64,000 nt of DNA. Source: Roseibium sp. (lineage in GTDB: Bacteria; Pseudomonadota; Alphaproteobacteria; Rhizobiales; Stappiaceae). Numbering within the stretch: the first letter of the stretch is position 1; each line of letters opens with the position of its first letter. Below are positions 25,800 to 33,192 of the stretch, in pieces. The stretch is from the NCBI GenBank assembly GCA_017643215.1, contig JAEPNV010000005.1, positions 62,001 through 126,000 of the forward strand, read 5' to 3'. Both the position numbers and the translations under genes were made by a program. Below the pieces are notes generated by a model. The model was not told the DNA's origin, ran no database searches, and saw only the letters and a list, made by a program, of their open reading frames with translations.

Positions 25800-26587
25800 G
25801 CCGCCGAACCTGCCATATCTCGGCGGACAGGACTTCCATTGGCGATTGGCACATCTTGGACGGACAATTCATTACATTCGAAGGCGGCGAAGGCGCGGGC
25901 AAGTCGACACAGATCGCGCGGCTGAAAGCCCATCTGGAGGCAGCCGGCCTGACCGTGTGCGTCACGCGCGAACCGGGGGGCTCGCCCGGGGCCGAAACCA
26001 TCCGTGAGCTGCTATTGTCCGGCGCGGCGCAAAAACTGGGTCCGCGCGGCGAGGCGCTGTTGTTCGCCGCCGCGCGCGCCGACCATGTCGACAGCCTGAT
26101 TGCTCCGGCCCTTGCACGGGGCGAATGGGTCCTGTGCGACCGCTTCGCCGATTCCACCCGGGTCTATCAAGGCGAGGCCGGCGTGAAGGGGAACATCCTG
26201 GACATGCTGGAGACCATCGCCGTGGCCGGCCAGCGTCCGGACCTGACGATCCTGATCGATGTGCCGGCCGAGACCGGCCTTGCCCGGGTCAACACGCGGG
26301 TGGCGTCCTTGTCGTCCGACGGGCCGGACCGGTTTGAGGGAGAGGAACTCGCCGTCCATGAACGGCGGCGGATGCTGTTCTTGGATCTCGCGCGCCGGGA
26401 GCCGGCCCGGTTTGTGGTGATCGACGGGCGGCAGTCGGCGGAAAAGGTCGAGGCGGACATCTGGCTGGCGGTGCGCCAGCATTTTTCCGACCTTCTTGCC
26501 GGGCAATCCGATACAGGCGGCGGCGCTGCCGGGCCCGGCGCCGGCGGGGCGCAAAGCAGCGGAAAGACCCATGCCGCAAAAGCCTGA
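25796..26587 (+). CDS. tmk: Thymidylate kinase
   Basis: dTMP kinase that makes dTDP for DNA synthesis. P-loop FEGGEGAGKST, the TREPGGSPGAE motif with the DRx-type LCDRFADST downstream, and the LID-region VYQGEAG are all present. The C-terminal 25 residues are Gly/Ala-rich and atypical. No ATG precedes the P-loop: the start is TTG, either 25796, which overlaps the stop of the preceding gene as TTGA, or 25856. The overlap with holB on the other side fits the common alphaproteobacterial dac-tmk-holB order. Confidence 0.92.
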   Translation: MSRRTCHISADRTSIGDWHILDGQFITFEGGEGAGKSTQIARLKAHLEAAGLTVCVTREPGGSPGAETIRELLLSGAAQKLGPRGEALLFAAARADHVDSLIAPALARGEWVLCDRFADSTRVYQGEAGVKGNILDMLETIAVAGQRPDLTILIDVPAETGLARVNTRVASLSSDGPDRFEGEELAVHERRRMLFLDLARREPARFVVIDGRQSAEKVEADIWLAVRQHFSDLLAGQSDTGGGAAGPGAGGAQSSGKTHAAKA

Positions 26588-27656
26588 CACCAAGGAGGCT
26601 CCGGAGGTCGATCGCCTGCCCGGCGTTCCTTTGCCCCGGGAACAAGATCAACTGATTGGCCATACGCGGGTCGAACAAGCTCTGCTTGACGCCTATCGCT
26701 CGAAGCGGATGCACCACGCCTTAATCCTTGGCGGTCCGAAGGGGATCGGCAAAGCAACACTTGCCTTCCGGTTCGCAAGGTTCGTGATCGCGCACCCGGA
26801 CCGGTTCGGTCCGCAAACGGCACAGGCAACAGATCTCGGCCTTTCGGAGTCCGATCCGGTGGCCCGCCAGGTGGCCGCGGGCGGGCACCCCAATCTCTTA
26901 CATCTGAGGCGGCCGTGGGATGAAAAGGCCAAGCGCTTCAAGTCCGACCTGCCGGTTGACGAGGTTCGCCGGACGGTCACCTTTTTTGGAACGACGGCCT
27001 CCGCCAGCGCCTGGCGGGTCTGCATTGTCGATGCCGCCGACGACATGAATGCCAGTTCGGCCAATGCGCTCCTGAAGATCCTGGAAGAGCCCCCGGCGCG
27101 GTGTTTGTTCCTGGTTCTGTCACACGCACCGGGGCGGTTGCTGCCGACCATCCGCTCGCGCTGCCGGCGCCTCGACCTGGCACCGCTTTCAGACGATGAA
27201 ATTGCGAACGGATTGAAGGCGCTGGCCTCCGGCACGGTCCCGTCCGGCACTGACCTGAGCGACATCACGCGGTTCGCCGATGGCAGCCTCAGGTCCGCCT
27301 TGACCCTGCTTGCGGGCGACGGACTGGCCATCGCCAAGGGATTTGCGGCCCTGGTTGACCCCGGGAGGGCCACCGATCTTGCTGCCGTTCACGGGCTCGC
27401 CGATCTGGTCGCGGCCCGCGGTCAGTCGGACAACTGGGCCAGCTTCCAGCATGTGGCGCGCGCGCACTTGCATTTGCTCTTGAAATCCGCGGCCCGGGCG
27501 CCGGACCGCGCCCCGCGTGACCTTGCCGCGCTGTCCGATCTCTGGGACCGGACGAACCGGGCGATCGCCGACGCTGATGCCTTGAACCTTGACAGGAAGC
27601 AGGTCGTGCTCGATTTGGTACGGGACGTTACACATCTTTCCCCGGCCCGTGTATGA
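26571..27656 (+). CDS. holB: DNA polymerase III delta' subunit
   Basis: Clamp-loader delta' subunit of 361 residues. GGPKGIGKATLAFRFA is the P-loop region, NASSANALLKILEEPP is the sensor/central helix and TIRSRCRRLDL is the SRC motif; the C-terminal collar domain follows. ATG at 26571 has GGAAAG upstream and overlaps tmk by 17 bases. Located in a replication/nucleotide housekeeping run with tmk and tatD; the metG gene that is often between holB and tatD is not here. Confidence 0.92.
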   Translation: MPQKPDTKEAPEVDRLPGVPLPREQDQLIGHTRVEQALLDAYRSKRMHHALILGGPKGIGKATLAFRFARFVIAHPDRFGPQTAQATDLGLSESDPVARQVAAGGHPNLLHLRRPWDEKAKRFKSDLPVDEVRRTVTFFGTTASASAWRVCIVDAADDMNASSANALLKILEEPPARCLFLVLSHAPGRLLPTIRSRCRRLDLAPLSDDEIANGLKALASGTVPSGTDLSDITRFADGSLRSALTLLAGDGLAIAKGFAALVDPGRATDLAAVHGLADLVAARGQSDNWASFQHVARAHLHLLLKSAARAPDRAPRDLAALSDLWDRTNRAIADADALNLDRKQVVLDLVRDVTHLSPARV

Positions 27657-27711
27657 CCGGACGGGGCGTTTCGCCCGTCATTGAATTCTTCACCCGCACC
27701 GAATGGGTTTC

Positions 27712-28518
27712 ATGCTCGTAGACAGCCATTGCCATCTCGACTTTCCCGATTTTGATGGGGAACACGAGGCGTTGATCGCCCGCGCACGCGACGCCGGTGT
27801 TGAACTCATGGTCACGATCTGCACCCGGATCCGGAAGTTTCCGCAGGTCCTGGCGGTGGCCGAAGCCCATGCGCCGGTCTATTGCTCCGTCGGCACCCAC
27901 CCCCACAATGCAGGGGAGGAGGCGGACCTGACCGTGGCGGACATTCTGGCACAGACCGACCATCCCAAAGTGGTCGCGGTCGGGGAGGCCGGGTTGGATT
28001 ACCACTACGACAAGGCGCCGCGCGAGGACCAGAAGGCCGGGTTGCGGCGCCATATCGCCGCGGCCCGAGAGACCGGACTGCCGCTTGTCATCCATGCGCG
28101 GGACGCGGACGAGGACATGGCGGCGATCCTGCGCGCGGAAATGAAAAACGGTGCGTTTCCGGCGTTGCTGCATTGTTTTTCATCGGGCCGCGATCTCGCG
28201 CTGACCGGCATTGAACTCGGACTCTATGTGTCCTTTTCCGGCATCCTGACATTCAAGCGCTCCGACGCGCTGCGAGAAATCGCCCGGGAGCTGCCCGCCG
28301 ACCGGTTGCTGGTCGAAACGGACGCGCCGTATCTTGCGCCCCAGCCAAGGCGCGGCAAGCGGAACGAACCGGCCTATACGGCCATGACCGCCGCGGTCCT
28401 AGCCGAGGTGCGCGGGGTTTCGCCGGCCGACATCGCGCGCCAGACAACGGATAATTTCTTCCGGCTGTTTCAAAAGGTCCCGGCTCCGCAGTCGCCTGCG
28501 GCCATGAGCGGCGCATGA
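27712..28518 (+). CDS. tatD: TatD family metal-dependent deoxyribonuclease/hydrolase
   Basis: TIM-barrel metal-dependent hydrolase of 268 residues. Metal ligands and active-site motifs are DSHCHLDF, GEAGLDYHYD, IHARDADEDM, LHCFSSG and VETDAPYL. ATG 27712 gives the usual MLVDSHCH start; 27703 is an alternative. A hairpin (GACGGG...CCCGTC, 27660 onward) lies between it and holB. The stop overlaps the start of the MBL gene as ATGA. Confidence 0.92.
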   Translation: MLVDSHCHLDFPDFDGEHEALIARARDAGVELMVTICTRIRKFPQVLAVAEAHAPVYCSVGTHPHNAGEEADLTVADILAQTDHPKVVAVGEAGLDYHYDKAPREDQKAGLRRHIAAARETGLPLVIHARDADEDMAAILRAEMKNGAFPALLHCFSSGRDLALTGIELGLYVSFSGILTFKRSDALREIARELPADRLLVETDAPYLAPQPRRGKRNEPAYTAMTAAVLAEVRGVSPADIARQTTDNFFRLFQKVPAPQSPAAMSGA

Positions 28519-29324
28519 CGGACACGATCACGGCAACGATCCTCGGCTGCGGGTCATCCGGCGGCGTGCCGCGGGTCGGCAACGACTGGGGCCTGTGCGA
28601 TCCGTTGGAGCCGCGAAACCGCAGGCTGCGCTGTTCGTTGCTGGTTGAGCGCCGGGGGGCGGACGGCACGACGCGGGTGTTGATCGACACCGGACCGGAT
28701 ATGCGCCAGCAATTGTTGACCGCTGACGTCCAGGATCTGGACGCGGTGCTCTACACCCATGCCCATGCCGATCACCTCCATGGTATCGATGATTTGAGGG
28801 GCCTTGCCATCCGGCACCGGAAACGCATTCCTGTTTTCATGGATGCCGCCACATCGACCCGCGCACGGGCCGCCTTTGCCTATTGCTTCGATACACCGCC
28901 CGGGTCCTCCTATCCACCGATCCTCGATCTGCACGGGCTCATCCCCGACAATCCGTGCCGGATCGACGGCGCGGGCGGTCCGCTGGATTTCACGCCCTTC
29001 GAGGTGGTTCACGGTGAGATCATGTCGCTCGGGTTCTTGTTTAATAATACCGTCTATCTTCCTGATGTTTCAGATATAACACCAGAAGCCGCGGCGCATC
29101 TTCAGGCCCTGGACGTGTTGATCCTCGACGCCTTGCGGCGGACACCGCATCCAAGCCATTTTTCGCTTCAGGACGCGGTGGACTGGATTTCGCGGCTGCG
29201 GCCTAAGCACGCGATCCTGACCAACATGCACAACGATCTGGATTACGCGACGCTGATGGGCGAATTGCCGGCCGGTGTCGAACCCGCCTATGACGGCATG
29301 ACGATCGAACGGCCGTTGGTTTAA
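28515..29324 (+). CDS. MBL-fold metallo-hydrolase (PhnP/RNase Z-like)
   Basis: Metallo-beta-lactamase-fold phosphodiesterase-type hydrolase of 269 residues. The metal motif is YTHAHADHLHGIDD, with later ligands in PDVSDI and LILDALR. The N-terminal GCGSSGGVPRVGNDWGLCDP is typical of the PhnP-like group that usually accompanies tatD and holB in alphaproteobacteria. Translation is coupled to tatD (ATGA). Substrate unknown; cyclic phosphodiesters are a fair guess from the family. Confidence 0.88.
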   Translation: MTDTITATILGCGSSGGVPRVGNDWGLCDPLEPRNRRLRCSLLVERRGADGTTRVLIDTGPDMRQQLLTADVQDLDAVLYTHAHADHLHGIDDLRGLAIRHRKRIPVFMDAATSTRARAAFAYCFDTPPGSSYPPILDLHGLIPDNPCRIDGAGGPLDFTPFEVVHGEIMSLGFLFNNTVYLPDVSDITPEAAAHLQALDVLILDALRRTPHPSHFSLQDAVDWISRLRPKHAILTNMHNDLDYATLMGELPAGVEPAYDGMTIERPLV

Positions 29325-29458
29325 TCACATTTCCCGATCGCGCCAGACCGCATTTTGGCAGCTTCTTCTGGTTTGGGCTTTTGCCTCGAATCGCGCGAGG
29401 ATCCGGCGGTTGAATGACCCTCCGGCGGTGAGCCGGTTCACAATCTGATTGCCATCCA

Positions 29459-29998
29459 ATGACGCCAGACCGCCTGGAGAAAAAGCTGATGAACGCCGCG
29501 GCCGCTTATCTTGGCCGCTATGCGTCTTCGGCGGAAAATCTGCGCCGGGTGCTGCGCCGAAAGTTGCGGAAATGGCTGGATTCTAAGGATATCGAGGGGC
29601 TCGACACGGATCAGTCTGTTGACCGGGTGATCGGCAAATGCACCGAATTCGGGCTTCTGGATGATGTCCAATACGCGGAAACGAAAGTGGCGAGCTTGCG
29701 CCGCCGTGGGCGGTCCGAACGCCGTATCCGGGCGACCTTGGCCGCCAAAGGCGTTGATCGGGACATCGCGTCCGCCGCCGTTCAATCGGACGAAACGGAG
29801 GAACGGCAAGCAGCACACACATACGCCCGGCGCCGGCGGCTCGGGCCGTGGCGGCCGGCAGAGCTGCGGCGCGACCGGCGCGAGAAGGATATCGCCGCCA
29901 TGTGCCGCGCGGGCTTTTCGGTGTCGCTTGCGCGTGAGGTCATCGATGGACCCGGCGCATCAGACGCGGCTGCGCGGGATCTCGGTGATCAGGAGTGA
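29459..29998 (+). CDS. recX: RecX family regulatory protein
   Basis: Helical protein of 179 residues that modulates RecA filaments. The RecX-type three-helix repeats show in LRRVLRRKLRKWL, FGLLDDVQYAETKVASLRRRG, RIRATLAAKGVDRDI and MCRAGFSVSLAREVI. ATG at 29459 has no strong ribosome site. No recA or LexA box is adjacent, so it is uncoupled from recA here. Confidence 0.85.
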   Translation: MTPDRLEKKLMNAAAAYLGRYASSAENLRRVLRRKLRKWLDSKDIEGLDTDQSVDRVIGKCTEFGLLDDVQYAETKVASLRRRGRSERRIRATLAAKGVDRDIASAAVQSDETEERQAAHTYARRRRLGPWRPAELRRDRREKDIAAMCRAGFSVSLAREVIDGPGASDAAARDLGDQE

Positions 29999-30366
29999 CC
30001 GGTTGGACAACGCGATCCATCCGGATGGCTGGCCGCGGCCATCGCGCGGTGTCGGTGTATCCGGCTCGGCAGATGGCGTTGGCAAAGACAGGGCGTTGAA
30101 AAAATGGCGCGGCAAAGCGCGTGCACCGTACAGCGGCCGCCAACGCCCTGATTTCCAACACATCAAAAAGTTCCATAATATATATTATGCGAATTTTCGA
30201 TTGGCGGATGAGGCGCCGTATTCTGTCCTTCCCGGTTTGATCGCAACCCGGCATTTGGCGCCCCCTCGCAACGATTTTCGCCATGGAACCTTGTGATTGG
30301 CCGACCGCTTGGCGATGACCGGCACGCGGCAGACCGGAAAACCCGACGCGCGCCGTTCGAACCGGT
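29999..30366. other. Convergent intergenic region with an AT-rich palindrome
   Basis: About 370 bases between the ends of recX and the YCII-like gene. No gene is supported. The one striking feature is the perfect AT-rich palindrome at 30174-30189 in otherwise GC-rich DNA. Confidence 0.45.
30174..30189. repeat. Perfect 16-bp palindrome CATAATATATATTATG
   Basis: Self-complementary over 16 bases and extendable to TTC...GAA with one mismatch (30171-30193). It lies between two convergent genes, where an operator would not be expected. No T-run follows. Confidence 0.5.
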
Positions 30367-30678
30367 TCAGCCCATCTGGATGACTTCCGCGATCTCGATC
30401 GTGCCCATGTCCAAATGCGGGCAGCTCTTGGCGATCGCGATGACGTCGTCGATCGTATCGCCTTTCAGGATCGAATAGCCCGACAGCGGATTGGCGCCGC
30501 CATGGTCTTCCACGCCGGAGCTCGACACGGTCTTGGACATGCCGACCGGGTTTCCCGGCTCGACAAACGCGGCGCCGTTGGTTTCCATCCAGGTGCGCCA
30601 CCGCTGCATCATCTCAGCGCCTTCGGCCTCGGTCTCGGGTTTTTTGCCGCCGTGATAGGCAAAAATGAAATCCGGCAT
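30367..30678 (-). CDS. YCII-related (DGPF-type) small protein
   Basis: Protein of 103 residues of the YCII/DGPF ferredoxin-like fold: MPDFIFAYHGGKKPE with the conserved His, then NPLSGYSILKGDTIDDVIAIAKSCPHL and GTIEIAEVIQMG. Such proteins often sit beside ArsR-SRPBCC pairs, as here. GGAG is eight bases before ATG 30678. It is divergent from the ArsR gene with two AACC-N4-GGTT sites in between, so the three genes are likely one regulon. Biochemical role unknown. Confidence 0.85.
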   Translation of the reverse strand: MPDFIFAYHGGKKPETEAEGAEMMQRWRTWMETNGAAFVEPGNPVGMSKTVSSSGVEDHGGANPLSGYSILKGDTIDDVIAIAKSCPHLDMGTIEIAEVIQMG

Positions 30679-30717
30679 TGGGTCATCTCCTTAATGAACG
30701 CATTCGGCTCAAAAGTG

Positions 30718-30729
30718 AACCATAAGGTT
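30718..30729. promoter_or_regulatory. AACC-ATAA-GGTT operator candidate
   Basis: Perfect AACC/GGTT inverted arms with a 4-base centre, 40 bases before the YCII-like start. Identical arms recur at 30756-30767. Inferred ArsR-type binding site. Confidence 0.6.
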
Positions 30730-30755
30730 AAGTAACGCTGGATTTCCGGATTGTC

Positions 30756-30767
30756 AACCAAATGGTT
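30756..30767. promoter_or_regulatory. AACC-AAAT-GGTT operator candidate
   Basis: Second copy of the AACC-N4-GGTT element, 38 bases centre to centre from the first and 18 bases before the ArsR start codon, a position suited to autorepression. Confidence 0.6.
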
Positions 30768-30785
30768 TAGTGTTAGAGAAATTCG

Positions 30786-31103
30786 ATGACCGATCTTGAT
30801 TCCACGTTTTCGGCGCTCAGCCACCAGGCACGGCGCGCGATCCTCAAACAGCTCGCCACGGGCGAAATGCGCCTATCGGATCTGGCGGAACCGTTCGACA
30901 TGTCGCAGACCGCCGTCTCCAAACATGTGCGGATCCTGTGCGACGCAGGCCTTGTGACGATGGAGCAGCGCGGCCGCACGCGGTACTGCCGGTTGAACGC
31001 GATCCCCATGCGCGCGGCGCTCGATTGGATCGCCGATTACGAAACGTTCTGGCAGGGCCAATTCGACAGCCTTGCGCGCCACCTTGCCAAGGAAGGGCTT
31101 TGA
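30786..31103 (+). CDS. ArsR family transcriptional regulator
   Basis: Winged-helix repressor of 105 residues. SALSHQARRAILKQLATGEM, the recognition helix region FDMSQTAVSKHVRILCDAGL and the wing MEQRGRTRYCRLN are typical. The metal-site cysteines of ArsR/SmtB sensors are absent (only Cys in the HTH and wing), as in the SRPBCC-associated branch. It is followed two bases later by the SRPBCC gene, a standard pair, and is probably autoregulated through the AACC-N4-GGTT sites. Confidence 0.9.
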   Translation: MTDLDSTFSALSHQARRAILKQLATGEMRLSDLAEPFDMSQTAVSKHVRILCDAGLVTMEQRGRTRYCRLNAIPMRAALDWIADYETFWQGQFDSLARHLAKEGL

Positions 31104-31105
31104 CC

Positions 31106-31582
31106 ATGACGTTTCTGCAATCCGAACCAGGTGCGGAACCGATTGTTGTGGAAGGTTATTTCGCCGCTTCGCCGGAACGGGTGTTCCGCGCCTGGACCGA
31201 CCCGGACGCGGTCCGGCATTGGTTCGGCATCAAGCCCAATTCCCTGCACTCGGCCGAAATCGACCTGCGCATCGGCGGTGCCTGGCGCTTCCTGCATTCA
31301 TCCGACGATGTGAAAACCGTCGGTTTTGAAGGCGAATATCAGGTCATCCGGCCAGGCGAGCGGCTGGTGTTTTCCTGGCGCCATGTGATCACCCATGAAA
31401 GCGGCAGCCGGGAGGAAACACCCCCGTCCCTGGTCGAGATCGAGTTTGCGCCGAAAGGCAAGGGCTGCATGGTCCGCCTGGTTCATTCCAACATCGTGCG
31501 CGACGATGCCCGCAAGGGCGTTGGCGGTGGATGGGAATCCTCCTTCGGGTCGCTGGAGGCGTATCTCGGCAAGGCCGGCTGA
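31106..31582 (+). CDS. SRPBCC/AHSA1 domain protein
   Basis: START-like ligand-binding protein of 158 residues: VVEGYFAASPERVFRAWTDP, WRFLHSSDD..., GEYQVIRPGERLVFSWRH and the C-terminal GWESSFGSLEAYL helix are AHSA1 features. ATG at 31106 follows the ArsR stop by two bases with GGAAGG upstream; the longer frame overlaps the ArsR gene. Ligand unknown; ArsR-SRPBCC pairs occur widely without a settled function. Confidence 0.88.
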   Translation: MTFLQSEPGAEPIVVEGYFAASPERVFRAWTDPDAVRHWFGIKPNSLHSAEIDLRIGGAWRFLHSSDDVKTVGFEGEYQVIRPGERLVFSWRHVITHESGSREETPPSLVEIEFAPKGKGCMVRLVHSNIVRDDARKGVGGGWESSFGSLEAYLGKAG

Positions 31583-31601
31583 CCATCGACCGTCGCTCCC
31601 G

Positions 31602-32078
31602 TCATTCGGACAAGGCCGATTTTCCACGTGATTTCTTGAGCGAACCGCGTTTCTTTTTGGTGTCCAGCCGGCGGCGCTTGGAGGCAAGCGTCGGCCGGGT
31701 CGCCTTGCGGGGCTTTGGTTTTTCAGCCGCCTGCGACAGCAGCGCCACGAGGCGCTGCAGAGCGTCTTCGCGGTTCATTTCCCGTGTGCGATGGCGGTCC
31801 GCTTTAAGGATGATTTCGCCGCCGAGCGTCAACCGGCTGCCGGCAAGACGCGCCGCGCGGCGCTTGACGTCCTCAGGCAGCGTATCATTGCCAAAAAGGT
31901 CAAACCGCAAATGGACCGCCGTTGCCACCTTGTTGACATTCTGACCACCCGGCCCGGACGCGCGGATGAAGTCTTCCGTCAAATCGGATTTCAGGATGTA
32001 GAGGCGCTCCGTGACCCGGATCGATTTGTCGCCGCCGCCCGGCGATTGGCGGTCTCGCTTCGGCGGTCCGTCCGTCAT
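31602..32078 (-). CDS. arfB: Alternative ribosome-rescue factor / peptidyl-tRNA hydrolase ArfB
   Basis: Protein of 158 residues that frees stalled ribosomes. The catalytic GGQ is in RASGPGGQNVNKV, and the C-terminal tail (KPKPRKATRPTLASKRRRL, then KKKRGSLKKSRGKSA) is the basic extension that enters the mRNA channel. ATG at 32078 forms an ATGA overlap with the RutR-like stop; a longer upstream frame lies inside that gene. It converges on the SRPBCC gene. Confidence 0.9.
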   Translation of the reverse strand: MTDGPPKRDRQSPGGGDKSIRVTERLYILKSDLTEDFIRASGPGGQNVNKVATAVHLRFDLFGNDTLPEDVKRRAARLAGSRLTLGGEIILKADRHRTREMNREDALQRLVALLSQAAEKPKPRKATRPTLASKRRRLDTKKKRGSLKKSRGKSALSE

Positions 32079-32734
32079 GCGGGCACCTTGTCGGGGACCG
32101 TCAGGCCCAGCCCGGTCAGGATCAGACCGGAAATCGCCCGCTCGGTCTCGGCGAAAAACACAGGGTCGTTCAGATCCTTGCCGGTCACGGCCCGGATTTG
32201 CGGTGCGAAATCGGCGTAATGCTGGGTCGTTGCCCAGATCGTGAAGATCAAATGCACCGGTTCGATCGGCCGGATCTTGCCGGCGTCGATCCACTTTTTG
32301 ATCACGGCGCATTTTTCCGCCACGAGATCTTTCAGATCGTGCTCCAGGACGTTCGTAATGCGCGGTGCGCCCTGCAAGATTTCGTTGGCAAACAGCCGCG
32401 AGGCTTCCGGGAACTTTGCAGACAGGTTCAGTTTCTCGCGCACATAGGCTTCGATTTCCCGCGCCGGATCGCCGTCCGGGTCGAGCATTCGGAACGGATT
32501 CAGCCAGGCATCGAGAATGCTCGATAAAACAGCGGCATAAACCGCCTTCTTTGACGGAAAATAATACAGAAGATTCGACTTCGACATGCCGGCCGCATGC
32601 GAAATGCGGTCGATGGTCGCGCCCGAGTATCCAAAGCTGGAGAACTCGCGAAGAGCGGCATCGAGAATACGTTTGCGGTTCTTTTCCTGGATACGGCTCA
32701 AGCCGCCGTTGCGCTTGTCCGTGCGTCGTCTCAC
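32075..32734 (-). CDS. rutR: RutR-like TetR family regulator of pyrimidine catabolism
   Basis: TetR-family repressor of 219 residues. The N-terminal helix-turn-helix is GYSGATIDRISHAAGMSKSNLLYYFPSKKAVY, and the C-terminal region (FANEILQGAPRI, FTIWATTQHYADFAPQI) resembles RutR/YcdC. The start is GTG 32734 with AGGGG six bases upstream. It is divergent from the pyrimidine degradation genes, and two boxes matching the known RutR operator lie between them. By analogy with E. coli it would respond to uracil or thymine. Confidence 0.87.
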   Translation of the reverse strand: MRRRTDKRNGGLSRIQEKNRKRILDAALREFSSFGYSGATIDRISHAAGMSKSNLLYYFPSKKAVYAAVLSSILDAWLNPFRMLDPDGDPAREIEAYVREKLNLSAKFPEASRLFANEILQGAPRITNVLEHDLKDLVAEKCAVIKKWIDAGKIRPIEPVHLIFTIWATTQHYADFAPQIRAVTGKDLNDPVFFAETERAISGLILTGLGLTVPDKVPA

Positions 32735-32865
32735 CCGTTGCCCCTCTTAACCGATGCGCCGGTCCGGCTTGCGGGCAGCGCGTGCAAGATGTTGAACCGC
32801 CAGCGCTGTATTCGCGGACCCAAAAGCCGTGACCACAAATTCATCATCGCGATTGAATTCTGATC

Positions 32866-32881
32866 TTGACCGTTTGGTCAA
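32866..32881. promoter_or_regulatory. RutR box 1 (TTGACCGTTTGGTCAA)
   Basis: Perfect inverted repeat TTGACC-GTTT-GGTCAA. The E. coli RutR consensus is TTGACCA-NN-TGGTCAA, so the match is 14 of 16 or better in the informative bases. It overlaps the likely -35 of the plus-strand promoter. Confidence 0.8.
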
Positions 32882-32898
32882 GGCTTCCTAACCTCAAT

Positions 32899-32914
32899 TT
32901 GACCGTTTGGTCAG
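32899..32914. promoter_or_regulatory. RutR box 2 (TTGACCGTTTGGTCAG)
   Basis: Second copy 33 bases downstream of the first, identical except for the last base. It covers the predicted transcription start, a repressing position. Confidence 0.78.
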
Positions 32915-33192
32915 CTTTTTGAACCGGTCGTTCGGAAACAACCGGGATGAACGTGAAAAAGCAGACCGGATGATCCGCCCGCCGCGATCGGGCTTGGACG
33001 CGGCGGCGCGGCACTTCAAAGGAAACACGGATTTCTGGACACGGCGACAAAGCCGGCCGAAACTCCGAAGGTGGGAACAGACCGGCCGTGCCCGCAACGA
33101 TCCCTTGTGTTTGGGCGTTGTGGGGGTGTGCGTTCGGGCGAATTTGGCGATGAACAGGCGGCTTGACGCTCCGGCGGCCGCGGGGAGGACGC

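Larger units (their letters stand above)
32735..33192. other. Divergent control region between rutR and the aminotransferase gene
   Basis: About 460 bases holding two RutR boxes and a probable plus-strand promoter, TTGACC (32866-32871), 17-base spacer, TAACCT (32889-32894). This predicts a leader of about 290 bases before ATG 33193. No gene is supported inside it. Confidence 0.5.

Noticed and set aside
29940..30284. 114-codon minus-strand frame near recX
   Set aside because: Overlaps recX, spans the AT palindrome, and has no family pattern.
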